Shown here: one piece after another, positions 50,087 through 58,888 of the stretch
How the letters are laid out: each line of letters begins with the position of its first letter
Numbering within the stretch: position 1 is the stretch's first letter
Assembly (NCBI GenBank): GCA_964536965.1
Contig: CAZIAL010000014.1
Coordinates: forward strand, 1-64,000
Source: JACMQW01 sp964536965
GTDB taxonomy: Bacteria; Bdellovibrionota; UBA1018
Reading direction: 5' to 3'
DNA length: 64,000 bases
Position numbers and translations under genes: made by a program
Notes under the pieces: model-generated
What the model saw: the letters and a program-made list of their open reading frames with translations, nothing else
The model's database searches: none
Told to the model about the DNA's origin: nothing

Positions 50087-51310
50087 ATGCGGATATCCGT
50101 TACCGATTTGAAGATCATCTTTCGTCATCCTACGGTGTGGGTGGCTGCGCTCGGATATTTCGTAGATGTCTATGATTTAGTCCTCTTTGGAATCGTTCGA
50201 GTACAAAGCCTAAAAGACCTCGGGGTCAGCGAGGAAGCTATTTTTGGCGTGGGGGCCCGCCTGCTCAATCTCCAAATGGTCGGAATGCTCCTTGGAGGAT
50301 GGGCATTCGGATGGGCAGCCGATCGCTTTGGTCGACTGCGATCGCTTTTTTTCTCGATCGCGGTTTACTCGGGCGCAAATTTGGCGAATTCATTCGTTAC
50401 TGATGTGAGGACCTACGAAGTATTGCGGTTTTTTGCGGGATTTGGCTTGGCAGGCGAGTTGGGAATCGCGATTACCTTGGTTTCCGAAAGTCTGCCGACT
50501 AAGATCCGGGGCCTCGGCTCAAGCGTGGTGGGCTTGGCCGGATTTCTGGGGGCGATTTCCAGCGTAGTCGTCTCCGGTAATATATCCTGGCGAGCTGCCT
50601 ACTTGTTAGGCGGGGTATTCGGTTTTTCGTTGCTTGCCCTGAGATTTAAAAGCAGGGAATCCCCAATTTTTTCTGCTTTGGGAAAAACACCCTTGATCCA
50701 GACCGAGCGTCGCCGGTGGAGCCACATTCTATCGAAAGCCGCAAAATGCGTCATGATAGGTACCCCGGTATGGTTTGTGAGCGGTCTTTTTTTCTACTTT
50801 GCGCCTGAACTTGCCCGAAGCCTAGAAATCACCTCCCCAGTTCTTGCGGGGACAGCAATTCTTTTGGGTTACCTAGGGTCGATTTTCGGGGACATTGCCG
50901 GAGGATTTCTTACTCAGAAGCTTCAAAGTCGAAAAAATGCCGTTCAAGTATTTTTACTGTTCTCTTTGCTGCTTACTGCTGGGTTCATATTCGTTTTGAA
51001 AGGGCAAACAAGTGCTGTCTTCTATATTTATTGCGCACTCCTTGGCATAGCGAACGGCTACTGGGCTCTTTTTGTGTCGCTCTCCGCGGAACAGTTCGGT
51101 ACGAACATCCGGGCGACGGCAGCGACGACCATTCCAAATTTAGTTCGTGCTACGGTCGTGCCGATGATGGCTATTTTTGCTGTTTTGAACTCCGCTATGA
51201 ATCATCATGCCGCGGTGCTTGTGATTGGGTTGGTATGCGTGGTGTGCGCGGTGATAGCCCTTTATAGCATTGAGGACACCTTTAATCGCGATCTAGAGTT
51301 CAAAGAATAA
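50087..51310 (+). CDS. Major facilitator superfamily transporter
   Basis: A 407-residue membrane protein with twelve hydrophobic helices. The MFS signature between helices 2 and 3 is GWAADRFGRLRSLF, and helix 1 carries an acidic LGYFVDVYDLVLFGIVRVQS typical of metabolite-proton symporters. The RFFAGFGLAGELGIAITLVS region also matches. Start set at ATG 50087; the frame opens earlier at 50015, inside the operator. The divergent LysR gene suggests a regulated uptake or export system for a small organic compound. Confidence 0.85.
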   Translation: MRISVTDLKIIFRHPTVWVAALGYFVDVYDLVLFGIVRVQSLKDLGVSEEAIFGVGARLLNLQMVGMLLGGWAFGWAADRFGRLRSLFFSIAVYSGANLANSFVTDVRTYEVLRFFAGFGLAGELGIAITLVSESLPTKIRGLGSSVVGLAGFLGAISSVVVSGNISWRAAYLLGGVFGFSLLALRFKSRESPIFSALGKTPLIQTERRRWSHILSKAAKCVMIGTPVWFVSGLFFYFAPELARSLEITSPVLAGTAILLGYLGSIFGDIAGGFLTQKLQSRKNAVQVFLLFSLLLTAGFIFVLKGQTSAVFYIYCALLGIANGYWALFVSLSAEQFGTNIRATAATTIPNLVRATVVPMMAIFAVLNSAMNHHAAVLVIGLVCVVCAVIALYSIEDTFNRDLEFKE

Positions 51311-51435
51311 GCAGTAATATACTGACCGTTGCACTGGCTCAATCTGTGGGATCTGACTATACGACCCACAGACAGAATGATCAGTCATGCGCCACAACCC
51401 AAGCTTTACCGTCCGCTCGTCCCTCGGGTCGCGGT

Positions 51436-51645
51436 CTATATGCCGGACATAGCATTTAGTAGTGGATCGGCAACCCATGCTTTTAGGTCCTTCAACATTT
51501 CCGACCAAAGTGTTTTACCCGGCCGCCATTGTTCAAACATCGTATATTTCGACGACCCGCAAGCCGCGCTTTGGATTCCATAAAATCCGTATTCGGGTAC
51601 AGGAAGTAATTTTCGGTTCGACAACAAACTCTCAAATAGGGCTAG
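51436..51645 (-). pseudogene. Probable C-terminal remnant of an unknown gene
   Basis: The minus frame reads NLALFESLLSNRKLLPVPEY, GFYGIQSAACGSSKYTMFEQ, WRPGKTLWSEMLKDLKAWVA and ends LLNAMSGI. It looks coding but lacks a good start: only TTG codons follow an in-frame stop. It could be the end of a broken gene. The rest of the 596-base gap from 51311 to 51906 holds nothing I can name. Confidence 0.3.
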
Positions 51646-51906
51646 ATTTCAGATGGTTTCTTAGTTCCCGATCATTTCTCTGGGGCGTAATTCACTAGAT
51701 TGAATCCCGTTCGCTGAACGGATTATCGAAAAGATAGCAATGAAAGCCCAGGCAGGGTTCCGTCCCTTGCCGGGGCTTCGTATTTCTTTGTTAAAGACCC
51801 CACAAGCCCCCGATGCGCCGAGATCGCTACTCGGAAAACCTTCACGATATAATGCAAACGAATTACCTCTAGCGGGTATGGCGTGTCGACTGCTGCGATC
51901 CAGTGT

Positions 51907-52509
51907 CTACACGCTGATTTGCCCGGATATCCTCCGGCTGCTTCGGAATCCTGAAATCGAGAAGAGGGCACCAAGCACGACCGCGCAACCAAAAATACAC
52001 GAATCCTTAAATACATAAAAATCGCGTAATGCTCGAAGTGCTAGTAATACGGTTCCGAAGGTTAGAAGAAAGTTTGCGCCTAAAAACAAAAAGACCTCCC
52101 TCCAGCCACGAGGTCTTTTTTTACCTCGAACATACAAGGCACATTTGGGCGTTGCTTTTCCCACGGAACCCAGTACCCACACATCAAAACCTTCTGGAGA
52201 AACATTGTGGACGATTGGGCAAGCAGTTTTTTCCCGAATATCAAAGTGAACTACGGGAGGACTCCTGAAGACAGGATCATTCAAAACCAACTTCCCTTTC
52301 CGATCGTAATATCCAAATCGAACCTCAATCACTGATCCGTTCTCCGTCCTCCAAGCCGCCACGGCTTTGAAAGGACGAAGGCCTTGATTGGTCATCGGTA
52401 CAAAAGTTGTTGAAGACGTAGTGACTACTTCGGCACGATGATTAAGTATAACTTCGCCAATAATGAACTTTCTTATGACGAGATTTAGGAGACGCAAGAT
52501 TTGATTCAT
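51907..52509 (-). CDS. Membrane-anchored protein of unknown function
   Basis: A 200-residue protein with GGAG before its ATG. The N-terminal part is a beta-rich soluble domain (VAAWRTENGSVIEVRFGYYD, RSPPVVHFDIREKTACPIVH). Two hydrophobic helices lie at the C-terminus (VFLFLGANFLLTFGTVLLAL, IFGCAVVLGALFSISGF). The arrangement is reminiscent of DUF3592-type proteins, but the match is not certain. Confidence 0.5.
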   Translation of the reverse strand: MNQILRLLNLVIRKFIIGEVILNHRAEVVTTSSTTFVPMTNQGLRPFKAVAAWRTENGSVIEVRFGYYDRKGKLVLNDPVFRSPPVVHFDIREKTACPIVHNVSPEGFDVWVLGSVGKATPKCALYVRGKKRPRGWREVFLFLGANFLLTFGTVLLALRALRDFYVFKDSCIFGCAVVLGALFSISGFRSSRRISGQISV

Positions 52510-52526
52510 TTTTTCTCCAAACTGTA

Positions 52527-52637
52527 ATGATTCGTGAGCTTAGGGACGACTCCTGCTCACATCAGACACTCAACACTAATAGCCGTGAGATTGAGAGCTT
52601 GAAGCTTAAAATCAAGCAGCTCGACCGGAACGTCTAA
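52527..52637 (+). CDS. Very short open frame before the ParB-like gene
   Basis: A 36-codon frame ending directly before the next ATG. Its end (REIESLKLKIKQLDRNV) looks like a coiled coil, as found at the start of IS66 TnpC proteins, so it may be a transposase fragment. Weak evidence. Confidence 0.25.
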   Translation: MIRELRDDSCSHQTLNTNSREIESLKLKIKQLDRNV

Positions 52638-53165
52638 ATGAATAATGGCAAATCAATCACCGAAGACGAAATGATCTTGGAGTTCATTTCGGCGGAGCGT
52701 GTGTCAGAAAGGAGAGAGCAATATGAAAGGTTCGACCTGGCTTCGCTCATCGGGCGTAGGCAGGCAATCCAGGCCGTTCGGGGGTTCCCTAACTTGCTGC
52801 TATTTTCGGGATTTCCTCCGAATACCACAATCCAATGGACACGATATACGTGTGCTCCCTGCGATCTCGATCGCCTGTACTATATTGGAAATGACGAATA
52901 CTGGGCCGCACTATCGAGCGGATCAAGACGGGTATCAGACGGAGCAATGAATCCAGGACGAAGAACGAAAATTTCGGAAATTGCCGCGAACTTGGAGCCG
53001 AAGTCGAGCTTTCCGGCTTTGATCGCCGTTCAAGTGAACGAAAGAATTGTCCTAATAGAAGGGCACCACCGCGCGACGGCGTATGCCTTAAAAAATATGC
53101 CAACTAACTTTGATTTGATAATCGGCATCTCGATCGACAATTTCTCGAGTTGGCATTTTCGATAA
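52638..53165 (+). CDS. ParB/sulfiredoxin-fold protein
   Basis: A 175-residue soluble protein. The C-terminal half contains TKISEIAANLEPKSSFPALI, then the key block VQVNERIVLIEGHHRATAYA, which corresponds to the nucleotide-binding GxHR-type motif of ParB and sulfiredoxin-like folds. The N-terminal half (ILEFISAERVSERREQYERF, then FSGFPPNTTIQWTRY) is not recognised. No helix-turn-helix and no ParA partner are present, so chromosome partitioning is unlikely; a nucleotide-dependent enzymatic or defence role is possible. The gene has a weak ribosome site. Confidence 0.55.
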   Translation: MNNGKSITEDEMILEFISAERVSERREQYERFDLASLIGRRQAIQAVRGFPNLLLFSGFPPNTTIQWTRYTCAPCDLDRLYYIGNDEYWAALSSGSRRVSDGAMNPGRRTKISEIAANLEPKSSFPALIAVQVNERIVLIEGHHRATAYALKNMPTNFDLIIGISIDNFSSWHFR

Positions 53166-53264
53166 TTGGCGGCCGATGTCTGGAGATAGCCGGGCATATA
53201 CGGCGCATTTTTTTTAGTCGAACTCAAAAGACTTATCGTCTCAATGACGAATACGAATAGGAGA

Positions 53265-53292
53265 GGCCCGGACACAGCGATTCGTCCGGGCC
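53265..53292 (+). terminator. GC-rich hairpin GGCCCGGAC/GTCCGGGCC
   Basis: A perfect nine-base stem with a ten-base loop, followed by GTGCATTTTAG. It could end the transcript of the ParB-like gene. The rest of 53166-53451 shows no gene. Confidence 0.5.
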
Positions 53293-53451
53293 GTGCATTT
53301 TAGTTTTCAAAGACCTGTCCGTTTCCAAGTTCGCATATAAGCGCGATGGACCACTCTTGGTTCGAACAGCATCGCTCGGCCCCCACCAACTCATCCCACA
53401 TTCTTCCTTAGCTGCGTCGAATGCCGCGCTTCGGACCTCGATTCTCGATCC

Positions 53452-54408
53452 CTATTCAATCTGCGGGAGACTTGGAAAAAGGCGACCTACCCCCTCGAAC
53501 AGAGATCGCGCGTATTCGAGGGATTCCCCGAGAGCGCCTCCCTGGCAGGTAGCTCGGTGGCTCACTCCGAAAAGAACGGGAGATCCGTTCTGATCCGGCG
53601 CGAACCATGGGCCGCCGGAGTCGCCGCCACAGAGAGGCTCCTGCGAACTGAAAGCCCGCAGCAAAGGCCGCAAATGAAGTCCGCCACTCTTTTCCAAAGT
53701 CACGGCGACTTGTTTTAAAGCGCCGCCTGCGGCTTGCTTCCCAGGGGTTTCACCAAATCCATAAATCCGTGCGTTCGAAGTCAGCGGGTCGATCTTTCCT
53801 CGCAAACGCGCAAATGGAAGGACCCCCTTCGGCACCGAAGGAATCCGGATCAGCGCAAAGTCGCCGATGGAGGTTCGCCCATCGAGGACCATAAAAAATT
53901 CATCCGGCGTTTCCAGGTTCCGCTCGATGTAGTCGCGGCTGATGTAAATCTCCTCGGCCGAAACGGCCAGTCGTTCTCCGTCCCTATCGTGATCCGCCAA
54001 GAACACCTGGTGGCGGCCCAGCGCAGGACCGGAGAACCGATAGACTTGGTTCTCGAGCAGCTCACCCGGGAAACGCCCTCCCGCGAAATCCGATCGCAAA
54101 CGAGCGCGAGGAAAAATACAGTGGGCCGCGGTCAGCACGAACTCGGGTGAAATGATCACTCCCGAACAGATCCCCTCTTCGACCGACGCCGAGGAAATGG
54201 CGGGGCGAGGGATCGGGCGGTCTATCGAGATGGGATTCCGGGAACTCGCGGACGGCGATTTCTCCGTTTCCTCGTTCGACATGACGAGCCGCTGTGATCG
54301 AATCCAGACTAAACTCCGGGGGAGTTCGCTCCAGTCCGATACGGAATCCGCGGAAAAGGCCGAAGCATTCACCCCGACGAAAACCAGCCAGGCGCAAAGT
54401 AAACGCAT
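53452..54408 (-). CDS. Exported trypsin-like serine protease (S1 family)
   Basis: A 318-residue protein with a signal peptide (LLCAWLVFVGVNASAFSADS). The catalytic triad is clear: His in VLTAAHCIFP, Asp in SIGDFALIRIPSV, Ser in CGGDSGGPWF. An N-terminal segment of about 75 residues could be a propeptide. The substrate-pocket region FGVSHRATCQ follows. The ATG at 54408 overlaps the stop region of the upstream gene (GAGTAAGCATG), so the two are coupled. It may be a secreted or envelope protease. Confidence 0.9.
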   Translation of the reverse strand: MRLLCAWLVFVGVNASAFSADSVSDWSELPRSLVWIRSQRLVMSNEETEKSPSASSRNPISIDRPIPRPAISSASVEEGICSGVIISPEFVLTAAHCIFPRARLRSDFAGGRFPGELLENQVYRFSGPALGRHQVFLADHDRDGERLAVSAEEIYISRDYIERNLETPDEFFMVLDGRTSIGDFALIRIPSVPKGVLPFARLRGKIDPLTSNARIYGFGETPGKQAAGGALKQVAVTLEKSGGLHLRPLLRAFSSQEPLCGGDSGGPWFAPDQNGSPVLFGVSHRATCQGGALGESLEYARSLFEGVGRLFPSLPQIE

Positions 54409-54410
54409 GC

Positions 54411-54866
54411 TTACTCGCCGGATTTTACGAACTCGATCGTGGTCTCGACGACCCCATCCGGAGTGTTCTGGTCGCCCGTGGCGAGGAACTCGGCTTTGAA
54501 GGTTGCCGTCAGCACGGGCTCGGAATCGATCACCTGGAGCGTTCCGGAAATGTTCAGCAATTGGGCGCAGCCCAAGTACTCGCAACCTTCCGCGAAGTCC
54601 TCGTCGAATTCGTATTCATCCGTCCCCGGAATTCTTTCCAGGGTCACCTGGTACTCCGAGTGCCTTTCGTTCCCAAAAATAATCCGAAGCGACCGACCCA
54701 CGCCGTACTGGATCGTCAGAAACTCACAGGCCTCGAAATCTCCGGGGCAGCCCCCCTTCACCGCCATATACTCGCCCAGTACTTGAGGATTCGCGGCGAA
54801 CCCCGCCGGCGAGAAGCTGAGAGTTCCGAGAACGGTGAATAGTGCGAACAGAATCGTTTTTTTCAT
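54411..54866 (-). CDS. Exported protein co-transcribed with the protease
   Basis: A 151-residue protein with a signal peptide (ILFALFTVLGTLSFSPAGFA). The mature part has paired cysteines (GGCPGDFEACEF, EGCEYLGCAQLL) and beta-rich segments (GRSLRIIFGNERHSEYQVTL, EPVLTATFKAEFLATGD). Its stop lies two bases before the protease ATG. It may be an inhibitor, chaperone or substrate of the protease, but no family is recognised. Confidence 0.55.
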   Translation of the reverse strand: MKKTILFALFTVLGTLSFSPAGFAANPQVLGEYMAVKGGCPGDFEACEFLTIQYGVGRSLRIIFGNERHSEYQVTLERIPGTDEYEFDEDFAEGCEYLGCAQLLNISGTLQVIDSEPVLTATFKAEFLATGDQNTPDGVVETTIEFVKSGE

Positions 54867-55111
54867 ATTCGGGGGCTCCGAAGTTCAAAGATTTTTAGGC
54901 CGAAGGAGCCCGCAACCTATCTCAAAATAATGCGCTGCGCAATCCCTAAAGTCTTCTGCCGCGGAGAAGGATCGGCGAGCCCGGTTTCTGAGGCCTTAGT
55001 CCCGGGCCGAGCATGGCCCGGTCGTTGCTTCGTTAGCAGGGGAATCGGCGAATTGCCGCATCCTAACCCCCAGCTCGTCGCGGCCCGCGGCGAAAACCTA
55101 AGGAGAATTTC

Positions 55112-55345
55112 ATGAAGAACAATCGTCGCAACTCGATCGGTATTTCCAAGCTCGCATTCGTCGCCGTCGGCGGTTACCTACTCTGGAAAAACCGGTTCAA
55201 GGTCCAGGAGCTTCTCGAATCCCAGGGCGTGAAAACGCCATGGATGAATTCGAACGTCAGTGAAGCCGTCCAGTCGGGCGCGGCAAAACTCAGCGGAGCG
55301 ACGAAACGCACCTTCCAGAGCGAGTCGGACGCTCCCCTCGTCTAA
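55112..55345 (+). CDS. Small membrane-anchored protein
   Basis: A 77-residue protein with a strong AAGGAG at proper spacing. A single hydrophobic helix near the N-terminus (ISKLAFVAVGGYLLWKNRFK) is followed by a short amphipathic tail (VQELLESQGVKTPWMNSNVS). It resembles small inner-membrane proteins of unknown role found in this group. It is convergent with the serine hydrolase gene downstream. Confidence 0.55.
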   Translation: MKNNRRNSIGISKLAFVAVGGYLLWKNRFKVQELLESQGVKTPWMNSNVSEAVQSGAAKLSGATKRTFQSESDAPLV

Positions 55346-55359
55346 ACTTCGAGCGTCCT

Positions 55360-56829
55360 CTAGAGCAACGAACAACCGAAGCGTTCGGACATCATCCGCG
55401 CCCTCTGGGCCGGCATGATTCCGAACGTCGCGGTCTTCGTCTTCTCATTTATTTTCTTCCGAAGCAGCGGAAACCCGTTCTTCACGAGCGCCGTACAGTA
55501 CGCTTCGGTCTGGCCGACGACGAATCGGCACGCGCAGTAATCTTTCGCACGCACGGCCGCGAGGAGTTTCGTGAACAGCAAAGGAAACGTCCGCTTCCGG
55601 GTATAAACGGGCGGGGCGGGATCCGTATCCTCCGGCGAACGGTGGAAGGACCCTGGAGTCGGCTCGATCTCGATCGTAAATTCGCCTTCCGGCGGCACGA
55701 CCACGGCCGCCGCGGCCCGCGTAAAGAACTCGTTCCAGTCCATCGCGTCGTCCCCGTCATCATGCGCGAGGCGGACAATGACCAGGTCTTTCGACGGGAT
55801 GATCGTGATCATCTGGCCGTTGTGGCCGAGGGCAAAATAGGTATCCGCCGGCGCGGTCGGATAGGGTGCGGGCAGGTCCCACTTCGGCGCCGGCTCGTTC
55901 AGCCAAAATCCCATTCCATAAGTCTTCGTTCCCTCGGGGCGAACGCTTCCGGAGGCGAGTCCGGGGCTGAGCGTGCGAATCTGCGTGATCCACTCTTTCG
56001 AGACGATTTGCTCATTCGCCCATCTCCCGTTCTTCAGGAGGAGATAACCGAAGCGCGCATAATCTCGAGCGGTAGCGTAGATCGAGCTCCCGCCATCGAA
56101 ACTGCCGGAGTCGTCCCGCTCCCAAACCACGTTCTTCATGCCGATTCGGTCGAAGAGGCGCGTCCAAGGATAGCGATCATAATTTTCGGTCGTCATCCGG
56201 TATTTTAGGACTCCCATCGCGAGGTTCATGTCCCCCGTGGAATAATAGTAGTGTTCGCCGGGAGCGGCGGTCATCGGACGAGTCGCGACGAAGGCTGCGC
56301 GATCTTTCCGCGCGTCCATGTAAAGCATCTGGATGACGTCCGAACGGAGCGGCGCCTTCGTCGAATAGTCCTCTTTCCACTCGATCCCCGAGGTCATGTT
56401 CAGGAGATTCGTCAGCGTGAGACGTTCGCGATAGGCCTGTTCGGTGGGGTTTCGCGCTGGGAATGGAAAATAATCATGAATCCGCAGGTCGCGGGTGACG
56501 AGGCGGTCCGACTCCGCGATTCCGGCGACGACCGTCGTCACGCTTTTCGCGATCGACCAGGAAAGATGTCGCATCGTGGGATGAAAACCATATGCGTACT
56601 TCTCCAGTACGACCTTGCCCTGGTGGATCACGAGCAACGCGTCGGGCTTCCGCTTTTCATCGTCGATCATTCCATATTCAGCGAAAGACGCGAGTTTCGC
56701 GGGGTCCATCCCGACCGACTCCGGCGAGACCGTTTCCCAGTCCGTGCCGGGATAGTCGTCGGACGAGGCGAACGAAGTCGCGAACGGAATGACGAGTAGC
56801 AGAAGCGGGAGGCAGCGAAGATTCTTCAT
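55360..56829 (-). CDS. Exported beta-lactamase-fold serine hydrolase
   Basis: A 489-residue protein with a signal peptide (LPLLLLVIPFATSFAS). The class C/esterase active-site Ser-x-x-Lys is in LSWSIAKSVTTVVAG; the second-motif tyrosine lies in HYYYSTGDMNLAMG; and a late GHNGQ block (FALGHNGQMITIIP) replaces the KTG box. Such proteins include esterases and D-aminopeptidases. A C-terminal extension of about 90 residues with four cysteines (DYCACRF, EAYCTAL, GCSLL) is not part of the core fold. Confidence 0.88.
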   Translation of the reverse strand: MKNLRCLPLLLLVIPFATSFASSDDYPGTDWETVSPESVGMDPAKLASFAEYGMIDDEKRKPDALLVIHQGKVVLEKYAYGFHPTMRHLSWSIAKSVTTVVAGIAESDRLVTRDLRIHDYFPFPARNPTEQAYRERLTLTNLLNMTSGIEWKEDYSTKAPLRSDVIQMLYMDARKDRAAFVATRPMTAAPGEHYYYSTGDMNLAMGVLKYRMTTENYDRYPWTRLFDRIGMKNVVWERDDSGSFDGGSSIYATARDYARFGYLLLKNGRWANEQIVSKEWITQIRTLSPGLASGSVRPEGTKTYGMGFWLNEPAPKWDLPAPYPTAPADTYFALGHNGQMITIIPSKDLVIVRLAHDDGDDAMDWNEFFTRAAAAVVVPPEGEFTIEIEPTPGSFHRSPEDTDPAPPVYTRKRTFPLLFTKLLAAVRAKDYCACRFVVGQTEAYCTALVKNGFPLLRKKINEKTKTATFGIMPAQRARMMSERFGCSLL

Positions 56830-57031
56830 CCAGGGTGAATCCCACGAGCGAAATCCGAAGTCGAATGAGAAAGCGGCGGAAATGCCGCGGACGTAGGAGA
56901 CCTCGCCTGGGTGGCTACGATCGAGAACCTCGATGAACTTCCCTTCCCACCTTTCGGCGCACGATCTTAGGATTTACACACTCGGCGTAAAGTTCGCGCG
57001 AGCGCCCCCGTCGTCAGCGTCTGATCGCGTT

Positions 57032-58048
57032 TTAGACCGAGGAGAAACGCCCCTCCGCGCTGAGTTCGGCCACGACCCCGAGCTCGAGGCACGCGGTTCC
57101 GTTCCCGTGGCCTACGGGGAGTCCGTAGTAAACCGGTATGCCGAGTTCGCGGCCGAGATCTCCGAAAACGGTATCGAGAACCTGGCGATCACTCAGCAGC
57201 CGGCGCAGCGGCTTCATCGGCACCTTCGCGCTTGCTTTCGATTTCCCGCGGGGGGCTTTCGCGTAGACCTGCGGACTCGCGTCCTTACATTCGGTAAACG
57301 TCCCCAGCACGATCGCGCGGACTCCCTGGAACGCACCGGCCAGCTGGAGCTGGCGCACCATCCGGTCCATGCGGTAAGGCGCCTCGCCGATCTCTTCGAG
57401 AAAAAGGATCTTACCCTTCAGATCGAATGCGTACGGGGTCCCGAAAACGGAATGGACCATGGCCAGGTTTCCGCCGACCACTTCGCCGCGAATCGAACGA
57501 AAGCCTTCGGGCTTGAAGAGCGGCTTTGTTTTAAAACTGAAACTTCCTTTCGCCTCGCCGAGCGTGCGCACGAAAGCCTGCCAGTCCTTGCCTTTCACCC
57601 GCTCGATATGAAACGTCGCCGGCATCGGTCCGTGGATCGTGCGCCAGTTCCATTTCCGGCGGACGTAATCCAGGAGGACGGTCGCGTCGCTAAAACCGAC
57701 GAGGGTTTTCGGCTCGGGAATTCCGGCCTTCTTCGTGACTTCGTCGAGGATCGGGAGAATCCGGACGGCGCCGTATCCGCCGCGCGCGGCCCAGACGACC
57801 TGGAGATCGGGGTCGAAAGCGTAATCGAGAAATGCGAGCGCTCGATCCGAGTCCGAGCCCGCGAAAAGTCCTTCGACCTGCTTCACCTGCGGATGGAAAC
57901 AAACTTCGAAGCCTTCATCAGCGAGCCGGGTCGCTCCGAGCGCGAGCTCGACCAGGGGCGCGGGCGAGGACGGCGCGACGACCCCGACCATCGGTCGGTG
58001 GGTTGCGGTCATTTTTTTCGAAGCGGAACGGGAGGACTTTTTACGCAT
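57032..58048 (-). CDS. ldcA: LD-carboxypeptidase, peptidase family S66
   Basis: A 338-residue enzyme that removes the terminal D-Ala from murein tetrapeptides. Seen: the N-terminal VGVVAPSSPA block, ARGGYGAVRILPILD, the catalytic Ser in LVGFSDATVLLDYV, the Glu in ILFLEEIGEAPYRMDRM, and the His in YGLPVGHGNGTACLELG. Start is uncertain: the ATG at 58048 and an ATG at 58012 are both possible. An internal Lys/Ser/Ala-rich loop (KAPRGKSKASAKVP) is an insertion. Confidence 0.9.
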   Translation of the reverse strand: MRKKSSRSASKKMTATHRPMVGVVAPSSPAPLVELALGATRLADEGFEVCFHPQVKQVEGLFAGSDSDRALAFLDYAFDPDLQVVWAARGGYGAVRILPILDEVTKKAGIPEPKTLVGFSDATVLLDYVRRKWNWRTIHGPMPATFHIERVKGKDWQAFVRTLGEAKGSFSFKTKPLFKPEGFRSIRGEVVGGNLAMVHSVFGTPYAFDLKGKILFLEEIGEAPYRMDRMVRQLQLAGAFQGVRAIVLGTFTECKDASPQVYAKAPRGKSKASAKVPMKPLRRLLSDRQVLDTVFGDLGRELGIPVYYGLPVGHGNGTACLELGVVAELSAEGRFSSV

Positions 58049-58065
58049 TTTTCACTCGCGAGCGC

Positions 58066-58695
58066 CTACTCCTGGAACTGGGTGGGCGGCGCGACCTTTC
58101 GAATTTCAGACTGGATTTCGCGAATGCCGATGCCCTTCTCGGAAGAGGTCCAGAAGATCAGCTCGGGGCCGTAGCCGAGCTCGGAAATCGCGGATTCGAT
58201 CGCACGGCGGCGTTTCGCCTTTTCGGACTGATTTTTCCACTGGTCCATTTTCGTCACCGCGAAAAGCATCGGAATGGATTCGTCGCGAAGAAAATCGATC
58301 GCCTCGAGATCTTTATCCGACGGCCCGTTTCGCGCGTCGATCAGTACGATCGCGTACTCAAGTCCTTCGTCGACCGCGATGTATTCGGCGATCAGGTTCG
58401 CCCACTTCTCGCGGTCATCTTTCGACTGGCGGGCGAATCCGTATCCGGGAAGATCGACGATGATCTTTCCGCCGTCCTTCCAGTCGTAAAAATGCAAGGC
58501 CCGCGTCTTCCCGGGTTCGGCGCTCGTTTGCGCGACGCGGGAACCGACCACGCGGTTGATCAGCGAACTTTTACCGACGTTCGAACGTCCGACAAAGGCG
58601 ACGCGACCTTCCGTCCGGCCCTGGAGGGGCGTTCCGGTGAATTCGGTCGCGAGCTGCGACGGGTCGGCAAGGGTCCAAAGAAAATCAGCGGCCAT
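58066..58695 (-). CDS. engB: Ribosome biogenesis GTPase EngB/YihA
   Basis: A 209-residue GTPase needed for assembly of the large ribosomal subunit. The P-loop is FVGRSNVGKSSLINRVVGS, G3 is VDLPGYGFARQSKDDR, and G4 is FAVTKMDQWKNQSEKA. An upstream extension of the frame to 58890 has no family similarity, so the ATG at 58695 is chosen. It lies 17 bases upstream of ldcA on the same strand. Confidence 0.93.
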   Translation of the reverse strand: MAADFLWTLADPSQLATEFTGTPLQGRTEGRVAFVGRSNVGKSSLINRVVGSRVAQTSAEPGKTRALHFYDWKDGGKIIVDLPGYGFARQSKDDREKWANLIAEYIAVDEGLEYAIVLIDARNGPSDKDLEAIDFLRDESIPMLFAVTKMDQWKNQSEKAKRRRAIESAISELGYGPELIFWTSSEKGIGIREIQSEIRKVAPPTQFQE

Positions 58696-58888
58696 AGGAT
58701 GGCTCGATTCTCGCCGATTTCGGGGTGAAAGACGAGACGCGAATCCCAGAAATGAAACGGAAAGCCCTCCTTTCAAGCCCCCATCGCGCTCTATGCGCTC
58801 TGGCGACGGCATCCGGTTTGCTCTCTGGCAGACCGAACTGCGGACCCTAGCCCACGGCCGCGAAACGACCCCGACGAAAGGACTTCCC

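Noticed and set aside
53375..53395. Possible right attachment site resembling the tRNA-Leu 3' end (CGGCCCCCACCA)
   Set aside because: Only short scattered identity to the tRNA end, with gaps; not better than chance by eye.
56933..58174. Long plus-strand frame opposite ldcA
   Set aside because: It is antisense to conserved LD-carboxypeptidase motifs and lacks any domain of its own.
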